Shown here: positions 46,493-54,911 of the stretch, piece by piece | Position numbering within the stretch: the stretch's first letter is position 1 | Layout of the letters: each line of letters starts with the position of its first letter | DNA from: Rhodopseudomonas palustris HaA2 | GTDB taxonomy: Bacteria > Pseudomonadota > Alphaproteobacteria > Rhizobiales > Xanthobacteraceae | DNA length: 64,000 bases | Direction: 5' to 3' | Assembly (NCBI RefSeq): GCF_000013365.1 | Contig: NC_007778.1 | Location: 4,402,001 to 4,466,000 of the forward strand | The notes under the pieces: generated by a model | The model's database searches: none | What the model saw: the letters and a program-made list of their open reading frames with translations, nothing else | Told to the model about the DNA's origin: nothing | Program-made: the position numbers and the translations under genes

Positions 46493-46808
46493 GATAACCC
46501 TCTTCCCATCCGTCGTTGCGGGGCCGCGGCCGGAGCGTCGCGGCTGCGGCCGCTGGGATCAGGCGCGGGCATCTGCAGCGGGCGGAGTTTTTAAAGCGAC
46601 TAATTCCCGCCTGCAGTGACCGCCCAATTAGTGAAATATTCCAGCGAACAATCAAGCAACTTAAAACGGCGCGCTGCACATATTATCGCAGAGCTTTGCT
46701 GCTTTCGCAGTCAGGCGGCGATCGCGCGCCGTCGCGCGCCGCCCCGTCCGCGGCGACACCGCAGACGTGAAACAGGCTGTATTGTCAGGGCAGAAGGGCC
46801 GTCGCGCG
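46493..46808. other. Leader region of the Liv operon
   Basis: A 316-base gap between the Liv binding protein and the MarR gene on the same strand. It is richer in A and T near 46580-46690 than the flanks and should hold the operon promoter. No named motif found. Confidence 0.4.
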
Positions 46809-47264
46809 CTACGGCGACAGGTTGTCGTAAATCTTGACGGACAACGTGTTGAGGAGTTGCACCTCGGCCTTGGTGAGGCCGCGCAGCGCTTCCTTGAACA
46901 GATAACTCACCTTCTCGCGCACCAGTTCGAGCACGCGCTCGCCCTGTTCGGTGATGAACACATCGGTGGATCGGGCGTCGGTGCTCGAGGTCCGGGTGGT
47001 CACCAACCCGTCGTCGGTCATCCGGTTGATGATCTTGGCCATGGTCGAGATGTTGACCACCGCCTCGTCGGCGATCTGCGACACCGTGAGCGGCCGTCCC
47101 TCGACCAGCAGCATCAGAACCCGCCATTTCGGCACGTCGAGGCCGGCCGGCTTGAGGATGGCGTTCATCCGCGCCGAATAGCGCGCCAGCATCCGGACAT
47201 TGTGGAAGAACGGCGAGCGGTTGGAGAGAAACCGGCTGTCGTCGGCCCGGATTCTCTTCTTCAT
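46809..47264 (-). CDS. MarR-family transcriptional regulator
   Basis: A 151-aa winged-helix regulator: ILKPAGLDVPKWRVLMLLVEGRPLTVSQIADEAVVNISTMAKIINRMTDDGLVTTRTSSTDARSTDVFITEQG is the MarR HTH-wing core. MarR repressors release DNA when they bind aromatic or related ligands. ATG 47264 has AGGAG eight bases upstream. The gene is divergent from the oxygenase operon and in line with the Liv operon, so it probably controls both; the ligand is likely the pathway substrate. Confidence 0.9.
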   Translation of the reverse strand: MKKRIRADDSRFLSNRSPFFHNVRMLARYSARMNAILKPAGLDVPKWRVLMLLVEGRPLTVSQIADEAVVNISTMAKIINRMTDDGLVTTRTSSTDARSTDVFITEQGERVLELVREKVSYLFKEALRGLTKAEVQLLNTLSVKIYDNLSP

Positions 47265-47360
47265 CACGTCGCTCCTGGTCTGCATCTGCCCGTCCTGTTG
47301 CTGTTTTCGACGCGGCCCGGTCCGGCGCCGCGCGCGTTCGATCCCCGGACGACACTTCCC

Positions 47361-47386
47361 GAGATTGTGGAAAATGACAACATCTC
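47361..47386. promoter_or_regulatory. Possible MarR operator
   Basis: An imperfect inverted repeat, GAGAT...ATCTC, encloses TTGT and ACAA arms around GGAAAATG. It lies between the divergent MarR and monooxygenase genes, and a TTGACA follows at 47396, which could be a -35 element. Confidence 0.4.
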
Positions 47387-47702
47387 CGGACGGCCTTGAC
47401 AATAATTCTATCGGCTCGCCGCGGGCGCGGCCGCGGCGGTGCACCGCACGGATCGGCTCCGTACTACGCGCCGCGCACCGCCGCCAGCGCGCCCGCCTGC
47501 GCTCCGATTGCCTCCGACGTTCGCAGAATGAGCAAGCAGCGGGCACGGCACCGCCCGAAATTGATGCGCAGACGCTCGATAATTCACTGGAAAGTTCGAG
47601 TAGTTCATGATTTCCTTTCGCATGTAGCGGCACGGATGCTCGCCGGCAACGGCCGAGACCGCAGCGCGGGACGACAGCAGCGCCAACGCCAAAGAGGGCA
47701 CC

Positions 47703-48863
47703 ATGAACGACCTCGCCAGCGTGATTCACCTGAAGCCGGCCGCGCCGATCGAAGATTTCGATGCGCTGACCGCCGACATCCGCGCCCGCCGGGGCGAGTT
47801 CACCGCACAGCAGCACGTGTCGCAGGACATCATCGCGCGGCTGCGCAAGGCCGGCATCTATCGCGCCATGGTGGCGAAGATGTTCGGCGGCGACGAGAAG
47901 AGCCCGGCGGAATTCTGCCGGATGATCGAGCGGATCGCGCAGGCCGACGGCTCGACCGGCTGGGTCGCGAGCTTCGGCGCGGCGGCGACCTATCTCGCCG
48001 CGCTGCCGGAGCCGACGCTGCGCAAGCTCTACGCCAATGGCCCCGACGAGGTGTTCGCCGGCGGCCTGTTTCCGCTGCAACCGGCGAAGCGGACGCCGGA
48101 AGGGTTTCTCGTCAACGGCACCTGGAAATTCGGCAGCGGCAGCATGGGCGCCTCGCTGATCGGCGTCGGCATCTCGGTCGAAGGCGATGCGTCCGGCGGA
48201 TTGCCGCGCGTCGCGGTGATGCCCGCCGAGCAGGTCGAGATCCGTCCGAACTGGGACGTGATCGGCTTGGAAGGCACCGGCAGCCACGACCTCGTCGTCA
48301 AGGACGTGATCGTGCCGGAGGAATGGACGCTGATCCGCGGCGGCGCGGCTTCGGTCGACGCCGACATCTATCGCTATCCGTCGCTCGGCCTCGCCGCGCA
48401 GGTGCTCGCCGTGGTCGGGCTCGGCGTCGCGCGCGGCGCGCTCGACGAGGTGATCGAGATGGCCGGCGGCCGGGTGTCGATCACCGGCGCGCCGAAGCTC
48501 GCCGATCGTGGCTATGTGCAGGTCGCCATCGCCAAGGCCGAAGCCAATCTGCGCGCGGCCCGCGCCTTCTTCTACGACGCCACCGAAGAGACCTGGCGCA
48601 TCGTCCGCGCCGGCGACAAGCCGTCGGTCGAAGCGACCACGGTGCTGCGGCTGGCGGCCAGCCACGCCGCCAAGACCGGCGCCGACGTCACCCGGATGGC
48701 GACCGAACTCACCGGCACCACGTCGATCTACAACGGCCATCCGCTGGCGCGAGCGCTGACCGACAGTTTCGTGGTCGCGCAGCACGCCTTCCTCAACGAG
48801 GGCACGATGCAGAGCGCCGGCCGCGTGCTGCTCGGGCTGCCCTCGGTCCCCGGCTATCCATGA
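47703..48863 (+). CDS. Acyl-CoA-dehydrogenase-like flavin-dependent monooxygenase
   Basis: A 386-aa protein of the group that includes HsaA, DszC and HpaB-like oxygenase components: an N-terminal helical region, DGSTGWVASFGAAATYL, the beta domain (FLVNGTWKFGSGSMGAS, VIGLEGTGSHDLVVKDVIVPE) and a helical C terminus ending GRVLLGLPSVPGYP. Such enzymes use reduced flavin from a partner and O2 to hydroxylate or oxidise an aromatic or sulfur compound. A flavin reductase gene three places downstream is the obvious partner. Start ATG 47703 follows AGAGGGC. Confidence 0.85.
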   Translation: MNDLASVIHLKPAAPIEDFDALTADIRARRGEFTAQQHVSQDIIARLRKAGIYRAMVAKMFGGDEKSPAEFCRMIERIAQADGSTGWVASFGAAATYLAALPEPTLRKLYANGPDEVFAGGLFPLQPAKRTPEGFLVNGTWKFGSGSMGASLIGVGISVEGDASGGLPRVAVMPAEQVEIRPNWDVIGLEGTGSHDLVVKDVIVPEEWTLIRGGAASVDADIYRYPSLGLAAQVLAVVGLGVARGALDEVIEMAGGRVSITGAPKLADRGYVQVAIAKAEANLRAARAFFYDATEETWRIVRAGDKPSVEATTVLRLAASHAAKTGADVTRMATELTGTTSIYNGHPLARALTDSFVVAQHAFLNEGTMQSAGRVLLGLPSVPGYP

Positions 48864-48909
48864 TGCCGCGCCCCTCTCCGACCATTTCCCAGCGACAAGG
48901 ATCAGACAC

Positions 48910-50181
48910 ATGACCAGCCTGGCGGAGCTCTCCACCAATCCCGACGACCTGATCCGCAAGGATCGCGTTCGCACCCCGCTCTACACCGATCCGGCGATCT
49001 TCGACGCCGAGATGACCAAGATCTTCCGCAATACATGGGTCTGGGTCGCGCATGTCAGCGAGATCGCCAACAACGGCGACTTCAAGATGGCGCAGGTCGG
49101 GCTCGAGCCGGTGATCGTGGTGCGCGACCGCAAGGGCAAGGTCCACGTCCACCTCAACCGCTGCCGGCATCGCGGCGCGACGCTGTGCGAAGTGCGCAAG
49201 GGCAAGACCTCCAGCTTGGTCTGCCCGTATCACGGCTGGGGCTATTCGCTCGACGGCAAGCTGCGCGGCGTGCCTTACGAGAACGGCTACGACGAGACGA
49301 CGCTCGACCGCAACGAGCTGTCTTTGAAGTCGCTGCGGGTCGAGGAATATAACGGCCTGATCTTCGCGACCTTCCGCGACGACATCGAGCCCCTGGCCGA
49401 CTTCCTCGGGCCGGCGAAGAAGTGGATCGACCTGTTCATGAAGCAGGGCGGCGGGTTTCCGGTGAAGGTGCTCGGCGAACACAAGTTCCGCTTTCCCGGC
49501 AACTGGAAGATCCAGCTCGAGAACACCACCGACGCCTATCACTTCCCGCTGGTGCACAAATCCTTCCTCACCGCGGTCGACAAGGAAACCGAGCAGCAGC
49601 TCGACATGCTGAACAATGGCGGCTTCGTCGAGGATCTCGGCAACGGCCACAGCGTGATGGTGATGATCCCCGAACTGATCGACCTCGACGACAATCTCGA
49701 GGCGCCGATCCCGGAGAAGTTCGCCGATCTCGCCAAGGAGCTCGTCGCCGAAGGCTATTCCGACACGGAAGTCCGGCGCATCGTCCGCGCCGCCGGCGGC
49801 TCCGGCTTCAACATCAATCTGTTTCCGAATCTGGCCTGCTCGATGGCGTTCTTCCGCGTGCTGCAGCCGGTCTCGGTGAACGAGACCGAGATCCGCCACA
49901 TCGCGATCGGCATGGACGGCGGGCCGGCGGCGGCCAACCGCGCGCGGATCCGCCTGCACGAATTCTTCCAGGGCCCGATGGGCTTCGGCAGCCCCGACGA
50001 CGCTGAGGTGTGGGATCGCGTCCAGCACGGCGCGCAGGGCGGCGACGAGATGTGGATCATGCTGAACCGCGGTTTTCCAAAGGAGGAAAACCTGCCCGAC
50101 GGGCGCGCCCGCAGCGACGTCAGCGCCGAAACCGGGATGCGCGCCGCCTATGATCAATGGAAGCGGATGATGACGGTCTGA
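48910..50181 (+). CDS. Rieske non-haem iron oxygenase, alpha subunit
   Basis: A 423-aa ring-hydroxylating oxygenase large subunit. The Rieske cluster ligands are Cys85, His87, Cys105 and His108 (CRHRGATLC...CPYHGW). The mononuclear iron site is NTTDAYHFPLVHK with Asp208, His211 and His216, including the bridging Asp. Full length. Its beta subunit follows after two bases. No ferredoxin or ferredoxin reductase gene lies in the cluster, so electrons must come from proteins encoded elsewhere. Substrate unknown; an aromatic acid is likely given the neighbours. Confidence 0.94.
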   Translation: MTSLAELSTNPDDLIRKDRVRTPLYTDPAIFDAEMTKIFRNTWVWVAHVSEIANNGDFKMAQVGLEPVIVVRDRKGKVHVHLNRCRHRGATLCEVRKGKTSSLVCPYHGWGYSLDGKLRGVPYENGYDETTLDRNELSLKSLRVEEYNGLIFATFRDDIEPLADFLGPAKKWIDLFMKQGGGFPVKVLGEHKFRFPGNWKIQLENTTDAYHFPLVHKSFLTAVDKETEQQLDMLNNGGFVEDLGNGHSVMVMIPELIDLDDNLEAPIPEKFADLAKELVAEGYSDTEVRRIVRAAGGSGFNINLFPNLACSMAFFRVLQPVSVNETEIRHIAIGMDGGPAAANRARIRLHEFFQGPMGFGSPDDAEVWDRVQHGAQGGDEMWIMLNRGFPKEENLPDGRARSDVSAETGMRAAYDQWKRMMTV

Positions 50182-50183
50182 CC

Positions 50184-50693
50184 ATGAACATGCCCATGAC
50201 AATCCCCGCGACCACCTCCCTGCCCGTCACGCTCGCCGAGGCGATGGAATTCGCCTGGACCGAGGCCGATCTGCTCGACCACGCCATCTACGACGAGTGG
50301 CTGGCGCAGTGGACCGCCGACGCGCTCTACATCGTGCCGATCGAACCCGGCACGACCGATTTCGAAAACAGCCTGAACTACGCCTATGACGATCACGGCA
50401 TGCGCAAGAAGCGCGTCGAGCGGCTGCTCAACGGGCAATCCATTTCGGCCTCGCCGGTGGCGCTCACGGTGCGCTCGCTGTCGCGCTTCCGCCTGCTGCA
50501 GGCCGACGAAGCCTCCTGCGAACTGCGCTGCGCGCAGATCGTCACCGAATATCGTCGCGGCCGCGAGCGGACCTACACCGGCGACGTCACCTATCGTCTG
50601 GTGCGAGGCCCGACCGGTCTGCAGATCGCCCGCAAGGTGGTCTGGCTGATCAACTCCACCGAGGCGCTCGGCGGCATCGGCTACATCCTATGA
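50184..50693 (+). CDS. Ring-hydroxylating oxygenase, beta subunit
   Basis: A 169-aa NTF2-fold small subunit: EAMEFAWTEADLLDHAIYDEWLAQWTADALYIVPI, then NYAYDDHGMRKKRVERLLNGQSISASP and SRFRLLQADEASCELRCAQIVTEYRRGRERTYTGDVTYRLV, matching beta subunits of alpha3beta3 oxygenases. It has structural rather than catalytic function. It follows the alpha gene directly; its TGA overlaps the start of the SDR gene. Confidence 0.93.
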   Translation: MNMPMTIPATTSLPVTLAEAMEFAWTEADLLDHAIYDEWLAQWTADALYIVPIEPGTTDFENSLNYAYDDHGMRKKRVERLLNGQSISASPVALTVRSLSRFRLLQADEASCELRCAQIVTEYRRGRERTYTGDVTYRLVRGPTGLQIARKVVWLINSTEALGGIGYIL

Positions 50694-51454
50694 GCGCGCC
50701 CTCCGCCAACAGCGAAGGACGCGTCGCGCTGGTCACCGGCGGCGGCAACGGGCTCGGCGAGATCATCGCCGGCGCGCTGCACGGCGCGGGCTATCGGGTC
50801 GCCGTCGCCGACATCGACGAAGCTGCGGCGCAGACCGTCGCAACGCGGCTGGACCCGGGCGGACAAACGGCGATCGCGCTGCATCTCGACGTCCGCCTCA
50901 AAGGCGATTTCGAGGCCGCGCTGGCGGCGCTGCTGGCGCGCTGGGGTGGCGCCCACGTCCTCGTCAACAACGCCGCCGTCACCGTGGCGCGGCCGGTGAT
51001 GGAGATCTCGCCGGAGGAATTCGACGCGGTGATCGCGGTCAATCTGCGCGGCACGTTTCTCGGCTGCCAGGTGTTCGGCGCTTACTTCCGCGATGCCGGG
51101 CACGGCCGCATCGTCAACATGGCCTCGCTCGCCGGCCAGAACGGCGGCACCGCCACCGGCGCGCACTATGCGGCATCGAAGGGCGGCATCGTCACGCTGA
51201 CCAAAGTGTTCGCGCGCGATCTCGGCAAGGCCGGCGTCACCGTCAATGCGATCGCGCCGGGGCCGCTCGATCTGCCGATCGTGCACAAGACGGTGCCGGC
51301 CGAGCGCTTCGCCGAGTTCAAGGCGAACATTCCGGTCGGCGATATCGGCGATCCGAAATTTGTCGCGCAGCTGGTGCTGCAACTGGCGTCGCCCGAATCC
51401 GGCTTCGTCTCCGGCGCGACCTGGGACGTCAATGGCGGGCTGTTCATGCGATGA
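50690..51454 (+). CDS. SDR-family dehydrogenase in the oxygenase operon
   Basis: A 254-aa short-chain dehydrogenase with the full motif set: ALVTGGGNGLGEIIA (TGxxxGxG), VNNAAV, Ser in MASLAGQNG, and the YAASKGG (YxxxK) active site. C-terminal SGATWDVNGGLFM. It overlaps the beta subunit by four bases. It would oxidise a cis-dihydrodiol or hydroxy intermediate made by the Rieske enzyme, as dihydrodiol dehydrogenases do; that assignment is inferred from the operon. Confidence 0.93.
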   Translation: MSAPSANSEGRVALVTGGGNGLGEIIAGALHGAGYRVAVADIDEAAAQTVATRLDPGGQTAIALHLDVRLKGDFEAALAALLARWGGAHVLVNNAAVTVARPVMEISPEEFDAVIAVNLRGTFLGCQVFGAYFRDAGHGRIVNMASLAGQNGGTATGAHYAASKGGIVTLTKVFARDLGKAGVTVNAIAPGPLDLPIVHKTVPAERFAEFKANIPVGDIGDPKFVAQLVLQLASPESGFVSGATWDVNGGLFMR

Positions 51455-51993
51455 GGCCGACGATGAAGCAGGCCATGACGCCCACGGTCGAGCGCGACGA
51501 ATTTCGCGAGGCGATGAGCCGGCTCGGCGCCGCGGTCAACATCATCACCACCGACGGCGCGGCCGGGCTGCACGGCTTGACCGCCTCGGCGGTGTGCAGT
51601 GTCACCGACGATCCGCCGACGTTGCTGGTCTGCGTCAACCGCGCCTCCAACGTCCATGCGGCGCTGTCGCAGAACGGCGTGCTGTGCGTCAACGTGCTGG
51701 CGAGCCGGCATCAGGAATTGTCGACTCTGTTCGGTCGCGGCGGCATCCCGGTGGAGCAGCGCTTCGCCGGAGCCGAATGGCGGGTGCTGACGACCGGCGC
51801 GCCATCGCTCGCCGACGCCGTGGTCAGCCTCGATTGCGCGATCGCGCAGACCACCGAGATCGGCACCCACAGCGTGTTCTTCTGCCGCGTCCGGGCGATC
51901 GCGCTCGGCGCGCAGCCGGAAGGGCTGATCTACTTCAACCGCTCCTATCACGACCTCGCGCCGGCGCAGCGCGACCTGTGCCACCAGGACTGA
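51451..51993 (+). CDS. Flavin reductase (HpaC/DIM6-NTAB type)
   Basis: A 180-aa FMN-binding split-barrel reductase: EFREAMSRLGAAVNIITTDGAAGLHGLTASAVCSVTDDPPTLLVCVN, then NGVLCVNVLASRHQELSTLF. It uses NAD(P)H to make free reduced flavin for a monooxygenase, here probably the acyl-CoA-dehydrogenase-like protein at 47703. Its ATG overlaps the SDR stop (ATGA); a second ATG at 51463 is possible. Confidence 0.9.
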   Translation: MRPTMKQAMTPTVERDEFREAMSRLGAAVNIITTDGAAGLHGLTASAVCSVTDDPPTLLVCVNRASNVHAALSQNGVLCVNVLASRHQELSTLFGRGGIPVEQRFAGAEWRVLTTGAPSLADAVVSLDCAIAQTTEIGTHSVFFCRVRAIALGAQPEGLIYFNRSYHDLAPAQRDLCHQD

Positions 51994-52024
51994 TCCCGCT
52001 TCGACCAGAGAAAGCCGCATCCCG

Positions 52025-52591
52025 ATGAACATCGACCAACTCGCATCGACCGTGAAGGCCCTGCAGGACGAGATCGCCACGCTGCGCGCGGAGGCGGATA
52101 TCCGCCGCATCCAGGCGCGCTACATGTTCCTGTGCGACACGCCCTGCCCCGAATTCGGCGTCGACAACGACGACGAGCGGATCGAGCGCATCCTCGATCT
52201 GTACACCGAGGACGCGATCTGGGAGGGCGTCGGCGCTTACTACGACAACCAGTTCGGCCGCAGCGTCGGCAAGGACGCGATCCGCAAGCACTTCCAGGGC
52301 TTCTGGGGGCCGACACGGGTGCCGGGGCTGGTGCTGAATGTGCACTATCTCACCTCCGAGCAGATCCACGTCCGCGGCGACGAGGCCGATGGCCAGTGGG
52401 TGCACTGCCAGCCCTGGATCTTCACCGACGGCTCGTCGCTGCTGCGCTCCAGCCGGCTGAACAATTTGTTCCGCAAGGTGGACGGCGTCTGGAAGGTCGC
52501 GCGCACGCGCACCGAAAATCTGTTCGTCGCGCCGCTGACGCCGGGCTGGGCGCAGAGCGTGCCGGAGAAATCGGTGCTGATGCAGCCGTGA
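52025..52591 (+). CDS. SnoaL/NTF2-like protein
   Basis: A 188-aa NTF2-fold protein starting with a short coiled region (LASTVKALQDEIATLRAEADIRRIQARYMFLCD), then YTEDAIWEGVGAYYDNQFGRSVGKDAIRKHFQGFWG. Members bind or convert small molecules, or act as lyases or isomerases. It could handle a product of the oxygenase. AAGCC and a weak ribosome site precede ATG 52025. Confidence 0.8.
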   Translation: MNIDQLASTVKALQDEIATLRAEADIRRIQARYMFLCDTPCPEFGVDNDDERIERILDLYTEDAIWEGVGAYYDNQFGRSVGKDAIRKHFQGFWGPTRVPGLVLNVHYLTSEQIHVRGDEADGQWVHCQPWIFTDGSSLLRSSRLNNLFRKVDGVWKVARTRTENLFVAPLTPGWAQSVPEKSVLMQP

Positions 52592-52630
52592 CAGCAACGC
52601 CCTGGTTGGGATGACAAGGAAGGATTTGCG

Positions 52631-53041
52631 ATGACCACCACGACGCCCGCTTTCGCCGAGGCCGTGCCGCTCGAGGCGGACGCGCTGCACCGCCTGTTGC
52701 AGGCCTGGTTTCGCGCCGAGGGGACCGACGATCCCGCCGCGATCCGCGCCCGCTTCGACGACGGCTTCACCATGGTGACGCCGGCCGGCAAGGTGCTGAC
52801 CTACGAGCAGTTCTCCGGCGGCCTGCCGACGATGCGCGGATCGCGGCCGACGCTGATCATGCAGATCAGCGACGTCGTGGTGCGCTATCTCGACGCGTCC
52901 ACGGCGCTCGTCACCTATTGCGAGCGGCAGATCCAGGACAGCGGCACCACCGACCGGATCTCCACCGCGCTGCTGATCGCCCGCGCCGACCGGCCGACGC
53001 CGATGTGGCGGCATCTGCAGGAGACCTGGATCACGCCGTGA
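52631..53041 (+). CDS. Small NTF2-like (DUF4440/SnoaL) protein
   Basis: A 136-aa protein: DALHRLLQAWFRAEGTDDPAAIRARFDDGFTMVTPAGKVLTYEQFSGGLPTMRGS, then LIMQISDVVVRYLDASTALVTYCERQ, ending RPTPMWRHLQETWITP. It is the second NTF2-fold protein of the unit. Function unknown; probably a small-ligand binding or processing protein for the same pathway. Confidence 0.78.
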   Translation: MTTTTPAFAEAVPLEADALHRLLQAWFRAEGTDDPAAIRARFDDGFTMVTPAGKVLTYEQFSGGLPTMRGSRPTLIMQISDVVVRYLDASTALVTYCERQIQDSGTTDRISTALLIARADRPTPMWRHLQETWITP

Positions 53042-53079
53042 TCACGCTGCCCGACCCAGGACGATCCGCGGAGACCGCC

Positions 53080-53271
53080 ATGCCCGAGGCTGAAATGTGG
53101 AAGACCTACCGCTATCAGGGCCACCGCGTCATGGTGATCCAGCAATGGGACGACCCGTTCGGCCGCCGCATGATCCGCATCGAAAGCGTCGACGACGACG
53201 GCGCCCATGCCGCAGGAATGTTCGAGGCGGAGTTCATGCGGGACGCGGTGGCCGAGGGGCTGGCCGGTTAG
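53080..53271 (+). CDS. Small hypothetical protein at the end of the oxygenase operon
   Basis: A 63-aa protein, MPEAEMWKTYRYQGHRVMVIQQWDD at the start, with a hydrophobic core of alternating strands and an acidic C terminus. No family recognised. It starts 39 bases after the NTF2-like gene and its codon use fits the operon. Confidence 0.6.
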   Translation: MPEAEMWKTYRYQGHRVMVIQQWDDPFGRRMIRIESVDDDGAHAAGMFEAEFMRDAVAEGLAG

Positions 53272-53363
53272 CTCGCGCGGGACCGCCGCCCCAAGTCGCG
53301 CGTTGCGCCTGGAACCGAGTTGATGGACCGGCGTTCTGCCTCCCAGAACATGGGAGCGACCAC

Positions 53364-53624
53364 ATGGGTATTCTCTGGATTATCATCATCGGCTTCGTCG
53401 CCGGCCTTATCGCGAAATTCCTGATGCCGGGCGACAACGAGCCGTCGGGCTTCATCATGACCACGGTCCTCGGCATCGTCGGCGCCTTCGTCGCGACGTT
53501 TCTCGGTCAGTCGCTCGGCTGGTACAGCGCCGACCAGGGCGCCGGTCTGATCGGCGCGGTGGTCGGCGCCATCATCGTGCTGTTGGTCTACGGCTTCATC
53601 GCCGGACGGCGGCGGACGGTCTAG
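53364..53624 (+). CDS. GlsB/YeaQ/YmgE-family small membrane protein
   Basis: An 86-aa protein of three hydrophobic helices with the family pattern GILWIIIIGFVAGLIAKFLMPGDN, GFIMTTVLGIVGAFVATFLGQSLGW and GLIGAVVGAIIVLLVYGFIAGRR. The family is associated with stress and acid resistance; mechanism unknown. ATG 53364 follows GGGAG. Confidence 0.9.
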   Translation: MGILWIIIIGFVAGLIAKFLMPGDNEPSGFIMTTVLGIVGAFVATFLGQSLGWYSADQGAGLIGAVVGAIIVLLVYGFIAGRRRTV

Positions 53625-53742
53625 TCGACGTGTTCGCAAGCGAGCGGCCATCACGATGTGGCCGCGACGCGGCCTGGCGCGGTCATGGCGCGGTTCCGTG
53701 CAGTTCCTCTGACGCGTCTCCTCTCACGGCAGGACAGCAAGT

Positions 53743-53928
53743 ATGGATAATCTCAAGAAGAGGGGCGTAGAGGACCGCAGCAAGATCAACATGCATGAAG
53801 ACTACGAGGTCAAATACTGGATCAAGCAGCTCGGCATCACCAAGGAGCAGCTGCAGCGCCTGATCGACAAGGTCGGCAACTCGGCCGCCGCGGTCAGGAA
53901 AGAACTGGCGGGGCAGGCGAAGGGGTGA
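53743..53928 (+). CDS. DUF3606-type small protein
   Basis: A 61-aa protein: MHEDYEVKYWIKQLGITKEQLQRLIDKVGNSAAAVRKELA, a short DUF3606-like fold common in rhizobia. It is charged and probably a small DNA- or protein-binding module. No clear partner gene. Confidence 0.75.
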   Translation: MDNLKKRGVEDRSKINMHEDYEVKYWIKQLGITKEQLQRLIDKVGNSAAAVRKELAGQAKG

Positions 53929-53976
53929 GGGCAGCGCACGCCCCCTCGTCTCACTCCGCGATAGCGATGTCAGCTC

Positions 53977-54405
53977 TCAGCCACTCGACTTGGGCGGCGT
54001 CGTCAAATCGACAGGCACAACCACAAATCCCTCCGCTATCAGATCGCGAATACGATCGACGACGGCTCGCGCGCAGCGTGGATCTTGGCCACGTGTCGGC
54101 ACACTGCCGTCGCGCAGATCTGGAAAATAGTCGCGATTGATCGGCAAACGGGCGACCCGGCTCGCATCAATGACGAACGGCTTTTTCTGTCCGAGCAAAC
54201 CCGCCTGCGGTTGATCGACATAGAGCTGCTGACGCGGCCGCCTTGAACCCTCAAAGGAAACACGGCTGCTCGTATAGACAACCACCGCATAGGCTCGATC
54301 CGCAACTCGACCGGTGCCGATACAGATGACGATGTGAGCCGATGGGCCGGGGCCGGCCACCTCCCTGAAGGGAAAATTGCACCGGACGTAGTCACCGGCT
54401 CTCAT
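53977..54405 (-). CDS. Probable PemK/MazF-like toxin
   Basis: A 142-aa protein beginning RAGDYVRCNFPFREVAGPGPSAHIVICIGTG, the first strands of the PemK/MazF mRNA interferase fold, with a second conserved stretch KKPFVIDASRVARLPINRDYFPDLRDG. MazF-type proteins cut mRNA. It starts three bases after the antitoxin stop. Toxin function is inferred from the layout and partial motif match; critical residues cannot be verified by eye. Confidence 0.6.
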   Translation of the reverse strand: MRAGDYVRCNFPFREVAGPGPSAHIVICIGTGRVADRAYAVVVYTSSRVSFEGSRRPRQQLYVDQPQAGLLGQKKPFVIDASRVARLPINRDYFPDLRDGSVPTRGQDPRCARAVVDRIRDLIAEGFVVVPVDLTTPPKSSG

Positions 54406-54408
54406 GGC

Positions 54409-54669
54409 TCAGGGGAAGAGACGGTCGAGCGTCGAAGAACGCGCCTGATAGTCGTCGTCGCTCTCATCGCTGTCGCGGTCAAGAACGAATCCGGATCCTG
54501 GCCGAGCGGCATCGTAAGCCAGGAGAATGAGTTCATTCGGTCCGATTTCCAATTCACGCAGCAGAACCTGCATCACGTAGTCCTCGGTCGTGAGCCCTTG
54601 CTGCCTGGCGCGGTCGGCAGCCGCGTCGATCACGGTCCGGGTTAGACTGAGGGTTGCGAATTCGCTCAT
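54409..54669 (-). CDS. Probable antitoxin of the PemK/MazF-like pair
   Basis: An 86-aa acidic protein (FATLSLTRTVIDAAADRARQQGLTTEDYVMQVLLRELEIGPNEL ... DSDESDDDYQARSSTLDRLF). The N-terminal half may be a ribbon-helix-helix DNA-binding part; the acidic tail likely covers the toxin. It precedes the toxin gene on the same strand with a three-base gap, the usual order. Confidence 0.6.
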   Translation of the reverse strand: MSEFATLSLTRTVIDAAADRARQQGLTTEDYVMQVLLRELEIGPNELILLAYDAARPGSGFVLDRDSDESDDDYQARSSTLDRLFP

Positions 54670-54737
54670 GAGCGACCTCCAATCCGGTCAATATAGGTGG
54701 AATTGAATCCGAATGCGAACACTGCTGCGGGTATGCT

Positions 54738-54813
54738 TGGTGGGCCCGGCAGGACTCGAACCTGCAACCAGACCGTTATGAGCGGCCGGCTCTAACCATT
54801 GAGCTACAGGCCC
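54738..54813 (-). tRNA. ileX: tRNA-Ile(CAU)
   Basis: A complete 76-base cloverleaf with the CCA end encoded. The acceptor GGGCCTG pairs with CGGGCCC (one G-U), the anticodon arm GGCCG-CTCATAA-CGGTC carries CAT at 54778-54780, and the T loop is TTCGAGT. The CAT anticodon with this body resembles the lysidine-modified tRNA-Ile2 that reads AUA, rather than initiator or elongator Met. Bound by convergent gene ends and the MFS gene. Confidence 0.9.
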
Positions 54814-54911
54814 CGCCGGCGGCCGCTCGGGCGGCGGACGGTGCGGGGACGGCATACAATGACGGGTTCGGCGCGGCAATCGCTACCTTGCGCAGGCGCG
54901 GCGCCCTCGCC

